Shown: positions 58,201 through 64,000 of the stretch, one piece after another
Numbering within the stretch: position 1 is the first letter of the stretch
Layout: the number at the start of each line of letters is the position of its first letter
Source: Methanomassiliicoccales archaeon LGM-DZ1
Lineage (GTDB): Archaea; Thermoplasmatota; Thermoplasmata; Methanomassiliicoccales; Methanomethylophilaceae
DNA: 64,000 bases
Direction: 5' to 3'
Assembly (NCBI GenBank): GCA_030168595.1
Contig: CP115556.1
Span: forward strand, 1,364,001-1,428,000
Position numbers and translations under genes: made by a program
Notes under the pieces: model-generated
What the model saw: the letters and a program-made list of their open reading frames with translations, nothing else
Told to the model about the DNA's origin: nothing
The model's database searches: none

Positions 58201-58767
58201 GGCCTCCTGGAACATAACTACAGTGCCGTCGATGTTGTATCTCAGGTAAGGGACAGCAAAGACCGCGAGATCATTGATCTCGATCACTATTATGAGTTCC
58301 TCGGCGGGCTTTCCAAGGCAGTAGAAGTGAGTTCCGGCGCCAAACCGGAGGTCTACGTAGTGGACGACAGCGGTCCGAGAACGAAGACCGAGCCCGCCGC
58401 CCGTTCTTTCGAAAGAGGTCTCAGGACCCGCCTTCTCAATCCCAAGTGGATAGACGGGCTGCTGAAAACCGAATATCACGGTGCCCAGAAGATCAACGAA
58501 CGTTTCGAGAACACGCTCGGACTTGCCGCTACAGTAGGCTGCGTCAATACGGGGGCTTTCAGCGACCTTCTGTCACGCTATGTCCTAGACAAGAATACCA
58601 GAGACTGTGTGAAGGCCAACAACCCTTGGGCTTATATGTCCATGATCAAAAGGCTCTCGGAAGCTTACGAACGCGGATACTGGAAAGCTACAGACGAAGA
58701 GCTCAATGCCTTGAAGAAGGAGTTCGAGGATGTCGAAGGGGAGTTGGAAGATGTTTCTGACCGCTGA
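55243..58767 (+). CDS. CobN-like chelatase-family large subunit
   Basis: 1174 residues of the CobN/BchH/ChlH family. The hallmark segment VHLGTHGTLEFLPGKEQAMS (about residue 526) is followed by CYPDMLMGDLPHFYIYYSGN and AKRRSHAAIVSYMPPPFVR. C-terminal VALVLWGLETSRTQGMTIGQ, FFRDMFPNLV and AYMSMIKRLSEAYERGYWKA also match. True cobaltochelatase needs CobS/CobT or ChlI/ChlD-type ATPases, and none is here. Instead the gene faces an iron-type ABC importer and shares an operator with it. That context resembles HmuS, the CobN-like protein of Bacteroidota haem-uptake operons that removes iron from haem. Cobalamin synthesis is the alternative. ATG 55243 is chosen over the upstream open frame. The stop abuts that of the importer ATPase. 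Confidence 0.88.
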   Translation: MGELLITVVSVSMPAVLSTCEYASLHKIRGVRFSVSYVGQGHGSIEGILGDIESADALVIDLMGLSSADCRMIVSAAKKCKGIRVTAGGMAPNLARIGGYDASRFRMSAADEENLHRISQCWKRAETRDMEYIYSLILGHYLGIRSVEEKEYPEVREGVYLKDPDTGEECPDVGSYLSAHSFGKKEGTVMMAYSGSSYPYDSRKVAERMFAALGGFADVIPVAMNSYSVDSADELRRIAGKPDVIVNLLPFRFLAGPMGGDSGSAVDLLREFGAPILSPFIMTGTSRGDWMRSKTGVDAMEFMLDIFLPELDGAVCTIPVGTSEPMPSSEGFPPGASEIDPLDDRISRIAGKVRGLLRLRHKSETEKKVAIIAYNYPPGEGELFGGSFIDGAGSLSSILSMLATAGYDTVPMSAGEIISRFLSDGILNGGDWLAPTGAVIRSLPRGNHPCEISARWGPEPGKIMVSDGKYLIPGIVDGNVFIGIQPARVPEKGDISGSYHDDSLLPHHQYLAFYEWLQRDFGADAIVHLGTHGTLEFLPGKEQAMSGQCYPDMLMGDLPHFYIYYSGNPSEAMIAKRRSHAAIVSYMPPPFVRSGTYGALAELESEIAELRESSKADSGRAEMLKDSIVRKAAEMRLPTDIEELEDELVNIRNSLIPNGLHVFGKGMSAEDAACCAAESLRFPHDGLPSPESLNGISDGELAEAVSEYAADGRVPSSAADVEGIAVFLEYAKKVMSAAEHPEEEEGLLTALNGGYIEAAQGGDSLKDPEVLPSGRNIVQFNPFHIPTQAAFKRGADAARDLIDQYRRDSGRWPRRVALVLWGLETSRTQGMTIGQICGYLGLRMVSQSGDFVSRFEPIPIEELGRPRIDVTVSMCGFFRDMFPNLVTGLAKIFETVGKLDEPEEQNYIKAGDRRNLEYLSVAGYSGKEAEDLAFCRLFGPERGEYGTSVTAAVKSSSWKEESELGGMFIDSLRFAYTAERRGEDIAGLLEHNYSAVDVVSQVRDSKDREIIDLDHYYEFLGGLSKAVEVSSGAKPEVYVVDDSGPRTKTEPAARSFERGLRTRLLNPKWIDGLLKTEYHGAQKINERFENTLGLAATVGCVNTGAFSDLLSRYVLDKNTRDCVKANNPWAYMSMIKRLSEAYERGYWKATDEELNALKKEFEDVEGELEDVSDR

Positions 58768-59559
58768 TCAGGCACGATCTGCGACACGGTCGTTCCCGTC
58801 ATCATAAGCACGGACGAACAGCCCATGGCGGTCTTCCATTATCTCTGCAGACACTCCGTAAACATCCATGATCATCTTCGGAGTTATGACATCCTCAGGT
58901 TTCCCGATATCGTAGACGCTTCCGTTGTGGAGCACCATCACCTTATCAGAATATCTGATGGCCAGATTGAGGTCGTGCAGAGCGACCACGAGGCACGATT
59001 CCCGCTCCCTGGTAAGTTTCTTCATGATCCTCATCGTATCCTGCTGATTGCGCAGGTCGAAAGAACTGGTAGGTTCATCGAAAACATAGAACGACGGACG
59101 CTGTGCCAGAGCGCGTGCGATGAAGGCGCGTTGACGCTGGCCACCTGAGAGATTCTCGATATTGATGCCTGAATATGCGTTGACGTTCATGTCGATCATG
59201 GCCTGGGCGGCTATCTCGAGATCCTCATGCGTGTATGACCATTCGACATAAGGGCGCCTTCCGATGAGGACGAGATCGTAGACCGTGCTGTGCCCTGCTG
59301 TGCCTATCGTCTGTGGGACATAAGCAACAAGTTTCGCCATCTCTTTCGGGTCCATGGCCAGAAGGTCCCTGCCGTCAACCGTTACCGTGCCTGCTTTGGG
59401 AGGGATGACTCCGCAGAGGGTCTTGATGAGCGTGGATTTTCCGCATCCGTTGGGGCCCAGAATCGTAAGCAGCTCTCCGCTTTCTGCTGTGAATCCTACG
59501 TCCTTGATTACGCAATGGGGTCCGTATCCTTGGGCAATGCCTTCTGCTTCCAGTTTCAC
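58768..59559 (-). CDS. Iron/cobalamin-type ABC transporter ATPase
   Basis: 263 residues, FecE/BtuD/HmuV type. Walker A is LGPNGCGKSTL, the Q-loop is AYVPQTIGTAG, the signature LSGGQRQRAFIARALAQ, Walker B FYVFDEPTSSFDL and the switch histidine VALHDLNLAIRYSDKV. The start is GTG at 59559, overlapping the permease stop (GTGA). The last gene of the fecB-fecCD-fecE order; its TGA (minus strand) directly abuts the TGA of the CobN-like gene. Confidence 0.95.
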   Translation of the reverse strand: MKLEAEGIAQGYGPHCVIKDVGFTAESGELLTILGPNGCGKSTLIKTLCGVIPPKAGTVTVDGRDLLAMDPKEMAKLVAYVPQTIGTAGHSTVYDLVLIGRRPYVEWSYTHEDLEIAAQAMIDMNVNAYSGINIENLSGGQRQRAFIARALAQRPSFYVFDEPTSSFDLRNQQDTMRIMKKLTRERESCLVVALHDLNLAIRYSDKVMVLHNGSVYDIGKPEDVITPKMIMDVYGVSAEIMEDRHGLFVRAYDDGNDRVADRA

Positions 59560-60725
59560 AGCCTATCTCCCCATCTTTTCCCGCTGATCATCCAGAGGAA
59601 GAAAATCCCGCCGATCACATACATGATTATCCCCACCGGTATCTGCTCAGGCCTGAGAATCACTCTGGAAATCACATCCGATACCATCAGAATGGACGAT
59701 CCCAGGAGGGCCGAGGCCGGGATCACATAGCGCGTGTCGTTCCCTATCACCATGCGGATCATATGGGGTGCCATGAGGCCGATGAATCCTATCACGCCTG
59801 TGAATGCGACGCAGGCGGCCGATACCAAAGTGCATACGATCAATCCGTTGCGGCGCAGCTTGTAAACATCAAGCCCTACGTTTCTGGCGATCTCATCGCC
59901 TGCCGAAAGGCTGTTTATGTCCAGCGAAATCTTCTCGAGATAGATCGTGCAAATGATGACAATCGGCGTAAGCACGATCACCGCGCCCCAGGTCGCGTTC
60001 CACATGCCGCCCATGAGCCAGTTGGTTATCTTGCGGAGCGCTTCATCATCGGAAACATACTGCGAAAGCGATATGCCGGCCGAGAAGAGATAGCTGATGA
60101 CCACTCCTGCCAGGATGAGCGTGGCACGGGAAGCATTCTTCGAAGCGATTTTGAGCACCAGCAATATGCTCACCAATCCGAACATGAACGCGAAGGCCAC
60201 CAGCAGTATGTTTTCCGCAGAGGTGCTGGCGAACCCGAGGTTCCATTCGTCGTGGAACCAGCTCCCGAAAAGCTCGGAGCCAAACACGATGGTCATAGCA
60301 GCACCGAACGATGCCGCTGTCGAGACGCCCAATGTGAAAGGGCTGACGAGCGGGTTTCTCAGCAGCCCCTGCATAACTGTCCCGGCAGCTGCCAGGCTGA
60401 ATCCTGTCAGCAGGCAGAGGAGCGTCCTCGGCAGCCGGGAATTCATCACTATGTCGTCGTACCAATCTTTCGACGGGAGGTCTACCCACGCAGGGAATAT
60501 GTGGTGGAACACGACGGCCAATGTATCGGAGAACGGGATGTTCACGGATCCGATGGCCAAGGAGCAGACGAAGGCTATCGCGGCCGTAACCGACATCAGC
60601 AGGATGAACTGCGTTTTGCGTTTCTTCGAGGCGCTGTAAGATCCCTCTATGCGGTCCTGCTCCCTTTCCGTCTCCTTTGCCTTGACGAGGCGGTCTTTTT
60701 CTGCGGCCTCAGCGTTTTCGTCCAT
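59556..60725 (-). CDS. FecCD-type ABC transporter permease
   Basis: 389 residues with about ten membrane helices of the BtuC/FecCD family. A charged cytosolic N-terminus of 40 residues (MDENAEAAEKDRLVKAKETE) is followed by SRLPRTLLCLLTGFSLAAAG, LLRNPLVSPFTLGVSTAASF, LINSLS-type DINSLSAGDEIARNVGLDVY (the coupling region to the ATPase), GFIGLMAPHMIRMVIGNDTR and the closing EQIPVGIIMYVIGG. ATG 60725 is 11 bases after the fecB stop. Confidence 0.95.
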   Translation of the reverse strand: MDENAEAAEKDRLVKAKETEREQDRIEGSYSASKKRKTQFILLMSVTAAIAFVCSLAIGSVNIPFSDTLAVVFHHIFPAWVDLPSKDWYDDIVMNSRLPRTLLCLLTGFSLAAAGTVMQGLLRNPLVSPFTLGVSTAASFGAAMTIVFGSELFGSWFHDEWNLGFASTSAENILLVAFAFMFGLVSILLVLKIASKNASRATLILAGVVISYLFSAGISLSQYVSDDEALRKITNWLMGGMWNATWGAVIVLTPIVIICTIYLEKISLDINSLSAGDEIARNVGLDVYKLRRNGLIVCTLVSAACVAFTGVIGFIGLMAPHMIRMVIGNDTRYVIPASALLGSSILMVSDVISRVILRPEQIPVGIIMYVIGGIFFLWMISGKRWGDRL

Positions 60726-60736
60726 CGGAAACCCGT

Positions 60737-61807
60737 TCAGACCAGCCCGCTTACCTCGACCAGTAAGTTCTCGGTCGAATAATCGAGGCCGAAAGCCTCG
60801 TTGATCTCTGTTATCTTCTCTTCTGCCGTTGTTCCGGTATCTGCGCCGAACGCCTGCGCGTACAGGATTTTGGAAACGCAGCAGAGGGCACCGTTTACAC
60901 AATCCGTCGAGAGCGCATAGACATGTTTGTCAGTGAAGCAGCTCAGTTTGGAGAGGTCGATCCCGTTGCCCGAGTCGAGGAACTTCTGCAGATTCTCTTC
61001 CGGAGTGTCCATGGTATAGAGGAACAGATATTCCAGCCCATGCTCCTTGTCGAAGTTCAGGATGACTTCCGGAGCCTGGTTGAAGTATACGGTGTCCTTG
61101 ACATTCGGGTCGATGATGTGCGTGTACGATTTACCGGAAACTTCTTCGATGGTCTTCACAGCGGCAGAGGCATGAGTATGGTAGAACCCGGACGAGCTCA
61201 TATAGAGGCAGAAATCCGCATCCGAGGTTGACGAAAGGTCGAAGCTCTTCGCGTAATCGCCGCATTCGTTGAAGATCTTCATGTATTTTTCATAATTCGA
61301 CTGAACTGTTTCAGTGGAGCCGAAGAGTTTTACGAGAATCTTGAGGTTATCCTCTATGACGTAGGGGTCGGTCAGGTCAAGGTAGATGACCTCTATGCCC
61401 ATTTCCTTCAATGCTTCCGCATTGGATAGACCCATGGTCACCGGGGTCAGGATGACCCTTGAATCATGCTTGAGCATAGTCTCTCCGTCAGGTTCCGAGT
61501 AGCTTCCTATGTTGTAGCTGTTCTCGAAGAATCTGGAGAACGTCATCCCGTATTTCGAATCAAGGCCTCCTACCTGATCTTCGACTCCGAGGATCTTCAG
61601 GAACACAGGGATGTATTTGTGCACAACCGAAACATTCTCTATCGGAACTTCCACGGAATGCGAAAATCCCGCAGTATCGGTGAACGTGTATCTGTCTGCA
61701 TCGTCGCTGCCGCCATCATCATCCGAATTCTGGCTGACTGAGATGGCGACTACAGCAATTGCAGCTACGGCAACCACTGCAATAATGGCTAGGTACTTGC
61801 TGTTCAT
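60737..61807 (-). CDS. FecB-type substrate-binding protein, membrane anchored
   Basis: 356 residues. An N-terminal membrane anchor (YLAIIAVVAVAAIAVVAISV) without a clear lipobox cysteine is followed by an Asp/Ser linker and the class III binding-protein fold: TDTAGFSHSVEVPIENVSVV, SRVILTPVTMGLSNAEALKE, MGIEVIYLDLTDPYVIEDNL, and the C-terminal lobe with HTHASAAVKTIEEVSGKSYT and QAPEVILNFDKE. It should capture haem, corrinoid or an iron chelate outside the cell. AATTAAAATA about 25 bases upstream and no leader; the candidate operator lies directly beyond that TATA. Confidence 0.92.
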   Translation of the reverse strand: MNSKYLAIIAVVAVAAIAVVAISVSQNSDDDGGSDDADRYTFTDTAGFSHSVEVPIENVSVVHKYIPVFLKILGVEDQVGGLDSKYGMTFSRFFENSYNIGSYSEPDGETMLKHDSRVILTPVTMGLSNAEALKEMGIEVIYLDLTDPYVIEDNLKILVKLFGSTETVQSNYEKYMKIFNECGDYAKSFDLSSTSDADFCLYMSSSGFYHTHASAAVKTIEEVSGKSYTHIIDPNVKDTVYFNQAPEVILNFDKEHGLEYLFLYTMDTPEENLQKFLDSGNGIDLSKLSCFTDKHVYALSTDCVNGALCCVSKILYAQAFGADTGTTAEEKITEINEAFGLDYSTENLLVEVSGLV

Positions 61808-61829
61808 CGATTTTGCAGGGTCAGTACAC

Positions 61830-61868
61830 TATTTTAATTGTTGGATGAATAATCCAATATAATTTATA
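61830..61868. promoter_or_regulatory. Divergent promoter with candidate operator TTGGA-N7-TCCAA
   Basis: The palindrome TTGGATGAATAATCCAA (61841-61857; 6-bp arms) is wedged between two TATA elements: AATTAAAATA (minus strand, about 61830-61839) for fecB and TATAATTTATA (61858-61867) for the repeat-protein gene. A regulator bound there could control both directions. The same layout occurs before the CobN-like gene. Confidence 0.6.
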
Positions 61869-61893
61869 CGTGCTTCACCTACAAAAATTCCAT

Positions 61894-62925
61894 ATGCTTT
61901 CGAAAACAAACATGTGCATCGCAGTTGTGATGGCAGTGGCCGTGGTCGGAGCGCTGGTCATTGCATACACCTATTACAACGACGATGATGACGGCGAGCA
62001 AGCAGATGTTTCGCTCATGGCGGACAACCTCGTCGACAACTATGCCAGTAAATTCGGAGATTTCTATGTTGCCGACGGTGCAACCTCGGACAGCGCGACT
62101 GTGATGACCGATACCGGTTCTGCGCGCCTGGCCCACACCCAGATCGTCTACAGGAATTCAGATAGCGCAAAGAGCGATTATGAGACCTTGGCCGCAGCAG
62201 TTGCCGCCAAAGAAGGATTCATGGGGGCCACCCCCTCCCAGATCACCGGCATCGATACCGATGGATTCGAGGGATTCACGGCATACAAGATCGATGTTCA
62301 GGTGGGCACCATGACCAAGTTCACCATAGTCTATTTTGCAGCCTATAGCGGGAATGTGGTATTGGACGGCACCAACAACGGGCTGTACCATGCAGGCTCG
62401 CTTGCCACAGATTCCGAGTTCAAGAGCGTGTTCTCTGCCATTCAAAGTTCTCTTACCCAGTCATGCTCCAGGAGCGCGGCAAACATGGCGGCATATGTCG
62501 ACGAATCCTACTCCGGAGGATTCGGCGATTTCTATGTTGTCGACGGTGCATCGGCCGATACAGCGTCTGCGCAGGCCGACACAGGCTCTGCCCGTCTGCC
62601 CTACAGCACAGTTACCTTCACCCTCGCCGATGATGCTGAGGCCCAGTACAATACCCTCGCGTCAGTTGTTGCCGCCAAAGAAGGATTCATGGGAGCCACG
62701 CCCTCCGAAGTGACGGGGATCTCAGGATTCGACGGCATCACAGCATACAAGATCGACGTTCAGGTGGGCACCATGACCAAGTTCACCATAGTCTATTTCG
62801 CAGCCTACAGCCACGGTGTGCTGATTGATTGCAGTAACACAGGTCTGTACTTCGCAGGCAGCCTGGCCGGAGACAGCGACATCGCCTCCGTGATGCAGGC
62901 GATATCCGATGCAGTCTATGCATGA
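61894..62925 (+). CDS. Membrane-anchored protein with two tandem ~156-residue repeats
   Basis: 343 residues: an N-terminal anchor (CIAVVMAVAVVGALVIAYTY), an acidic linker (NDDDDGEQ) and two repeats of 468 bases. Each repeat has FGDFYV(A/V)DGA at its start, a TDTGSARL or ADTGSARL turn, AAKEGFMGATPS, AYKIDVQVGTMTKFTIVYFA and AYSxxV. Family not recognised. It is divergent from the importer operon behind a shared operator, so an extracellular role in ligand capture is a reasonable guess. ATG 61894 fits the TATA at 61858; GTG 61870 is too close to it. Confidence 0.7.
   Translation: MLSKTNMCIAVVMAVAVVGALVIAYTYYNDDDDGEQADVSLMADNLVDNYASKFGDFYVADGATSDSATVMTDTGSARLAHTQIVYRNSDSAKSDYETLAAAVAAKEGFMGATPSQITGIDTDGFEGFTAYKIDVQVGTMTKFTIVYFAAYSGNVVLDGTNNGLYHAGSLATDSEFKSVFSAIQSSLTQSCSRSAANMAAYVDESYSGGFGDFYVVDGASADTASAQADTGSARLPYSTVTFTLADDAEAQYNTLASVVAAKEGFMGATPSEVTGISGFDGITAYKIDVQVGTMTKFTIVYFAAYSHGVLIDCSNTGLYFAGSLAGDSDIASVMQAISDAVYA
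62023..62922 (+). repeat. Two 468-bp direct repeats within the anchored protein gene
   Basis: Unit 1 is about 62023-62460 and unit 2 about 62491-62922. The conserved cores at 62200-62238 and 62668-62706, and at 62281-62348 and 62746-62813, are nearly identical in DNA, including most third codon positions, while the flanks have diverged. Confidence 0.75.
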
Positions 62926-63394
62926 ACCGGCAACGGATGCCCTTTTGCTGAGAGATAGGTTCCTCAAAAGCTACAGGGGGCCTTTCGGCCCCTTCACGGC
63001 CGATGAGGGATCTGACGCAGGGTATGCCTCCGCTTCCTCTCCTGACGGGGAAAGCACGACCGCGGTCGTCTTCGAAATTTGTGCGGATCCGATCCCGGAA
63101 TTCGCATCCAAAAAGCAATTCATAGAGTCCAAGCGCAAACGCCTGGGCCCTATGGGCAAATTGAAAGAGTTCGTTACCCCGGCAGGTTTTGACGAGTCGT
63201 ACGGAGGCATACTCAATTATCACCTTCTCGGGAAGACGGGCGGATTCTTCTTCTACACGGGCCGGAAAGGGGACGTTGTCATCTTCATACAGGCATACCA
63301 TACGGCCGGAAAGGAAACCATATCAGATGCCGACCGCGACGGGCTGATCCAGGCCGTCTTCGACACCCTGGCACGACTGTCGCATTGGAAATAA
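62918..63394 (+). CDS. Small soluble protein of unknown function
   Basis: 158 residues from ATG 62918 (ATG 62909 is also possible). It overlaps the preceding stop by 8 bases, so the two are coupled. Features: LLLRDRFLKSYRGPFGPFTA, a strand TTAVVFEICADPIPEF, a basic helix KKQFIESKRKRLGP, and YHLLGKTGGFFFYTGRKGDV followed by VIFIQAYHTAG. No signal peptide. No family recognised; context links it to the uptake cluster. It ends in TAA. Confidence 0.6.
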   Translation: MHEPATDALLLRDRFLKSYRGPFGPFTADEGSDAGYASASSPDGESTTAVVFEICADPIPEFASKKQFIESKRKRLGPMGKLKEFVTPAGFDESYGGILNYHLLGKTGGFFFYTGRKGDVVIFIQAYHTAGKETISDADRDGLIQAVFDTLARLSHWK

Positions 63395-63454
63395 TCCTGT
63401 GAGGCGTTGAGTAGGCAGATTTACTTTTAATCCTCATGCTGCATCCATGCAGCT

Positions 63455-64000
63455 ATGAGGCTCATCATCTACAACGGCAAGGGAGGCGTGGGCAAGACCT
63501 CTGTATCGGTCGCCACAGCGCTCCGTCTGGCACAGAAGGGCCACCGCACCATGCTCATGAGCGTGGACACCGCCCACTCGGTGGGGGATTCGCTCGATGT
63601 CAGGCTGGGCCCGGAGATTGTCAACGTGGCGCCCAACCTGGATGCCTTGGAGATCGATATCGTCCACGAGATGAAGACCAAATGGAACTCCATCAGCGAG
63701 TACCTTCAGGCCTTCATGCTCTCCCAGGGGCTGGACGGCATCACCGCCGATGAGATGGCCATCCTCCCGGGGATGGAGATGGTGGCGGCCCTGCTCTACG
63801 TCCTGACGTTCGAGAAGGAGGGCAGGTACGATGTCGTGGTCATCGATACCGCTCCGACCGGGGAGACCCTCAGGCTTCTCTCGTTCCCGGATGTCTCCAA
63901 CTGGTACATCGACAAGGTCTTCGCCGTCGTCTCCAGGCTCATGGGGCTGGCGAGGATGACTATAGGACATATGGTGGACTTCCCGCTGCCGACCAAGGAG
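63455..64000 (+). CDS. ArsA/Get3-type ATPase, 3' truncated by window edge
   Basis: The first 182 residues are seen. IIYNGKGGVGKTSVSVATAL is the deviant Walker A (KGGVGKT) with the signature lysine; the switch region DTAHSVGDSLDVRLGPEI and RYDVVVIDTAPTGETLRLLS (Walker B and A-loop) are those of ArsA/Get3 proteins, which handle arsenite efflux or tail-anchored protein delivery. In archaea without an arsenic operon the Get3-like role is favoured. CTTTTAATCC about 28 bases upstream of ATG 63455 suggests a leaderless start. Confidence 0.92.
   Translation, partial: MRLIIYNGKGGVGKTSVSVATALRLAQKGHRTMLMSVDTAHSVGDSLDVRLGPEIVNVAPNLDALEIDIVHEMKTKWNSISEYLQAFMLSQGLDGITADEMAILPGMEMVAALLYVLTFEKEGRYDVVVIDTAPTGETLRLLSFPDVSNWYIDKVFAVVSRLMGLARMTIGHMVDFPLPTKE

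Noticed and set aside
63385-63397. Third copy of the TTGGA palindrome near the end of the 63394 gene (TTGGAAATAATCC)
   Set aside because: The spacer is two bases shorter, the arm is incomplete, and it lies inside a coding end.
1-64000. CRISPR arrays, insertion sequences, integrases, rRNA genes, replication origin
   Set aside because: No regularly spaced repeats, transposase or integrase motifs, rRNA or Orc1/Cdc6-type gene could be recognised in any part of the window.

Overview
The window looks like a chromosomal segment of a GC-rich methanogenic archaeon of the Thermoplasmatota, most likely order Methanomassiliicoccales. The reasons are a complete archaeal ribosomal protein/SecY supercluster, archaeal aminoacyl-tRNA synthetases, aRF1, PurP, the methanopterin enzyme MptA, HdrC-HdrB next to a methyltransferase-type corrinoid protein, archaeal TATA promoters with many apparently leaderless genes, and two genes interrupted only by an in-frame TAG. 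Every other gene end I could read is TGA, with two TAA. I found no ordinary gene whose final stop is TAG. This is the pattern expected where UAG is read as pyrrolysine. The order assignment is inference; no rRNA gene is present.

Layout. 1-1.1 kb: end of an ammonium transporter gene plus glnK. 1.3-7.3 kb: initiator tRNA-Met, an SCP2-like protein, RNase HII, MptA, a CDIN1-like (TPD-motif) nuclease, a CoA-disulfide-reductase-like flavoprotein, the archaeosine radical SAM enzyme RaSEA and a small DUF5611-like protein. 7.4-23.2 kb: one long co-oriented cluster from uL3 to uL15, with aIF1/SUI1 and the RNase P subunit Rnp1 embedded, then SecY, an EMC3-like insertase and a single open frame joining cytidylate kinase to the pseudouridine synthase Cbf5. 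23.3-24.8 kb: a two-gene unit whose membrane protein carries the first in-frame TAG. 25-35 kb: TrpRS, PheRS alpha, an HTH/helical-repeat protein carrying the second TAG, D-aminoacyl-tRNA deacylase, UMP kinase, aRF1, ArgRS, a GNAT enzyme and a small DUF5654-like membrane protein. 35-44 kb: a secreted/anchored protein with PurP, an MgtE-type transporter beside two PhoU/TrkA-C proteins, the CrcB fluoride channel, tRNA-Gln(CTG), Adk, an HdeD-like protein, a GlcD-type oxidase and an M50 protease. 44-51.6 kb: a Zn-ribbon/PUA/PAPS-reductase/ferredoxin protein, a membrane protein, a Zn-ribbon protein, pyruvoyl arginine decarboxylase, a PAC2 protein, an M16 peptidase, a hydrogenase maturation protease and a LysR/ModE-like regulator. 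51.7-54.9 kb: hdrC-hdrB, the corrinoid protein and eS1.

54.9-63.4 kb is an accessory-looking block. It starts right behind an intron-containing elongator tRNA-Met gene and is visibly richer in A/T than the ribosomal genes. It holds a CobN-like large chelatase-family protein with no AAA chelatase partners nearby, facing a complete FecB-FecCD-ATPase importer, plus a membrane-anchored two-repeat protein and a small soluble protein. The CobN-like gene and the divergent importer/repeat-protein promoter share a 17-bp palindrome of the form TTGGA-N7-TCCAA. I read this as one co-regulated metal or tetrapyrrole acquisition system, possibly removing metal from haem as the CobN-like HmuS proteins of Bacteroidota do. 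The window ends inside an ArsA/Get3-type ATPase gene.

The strongest candidates for something new are the two TAG-interrupted genes outside methylamine metabolism, the Cmk-Cbf5 fusion, and the CobN-like/ABC cluster with its shared operator.
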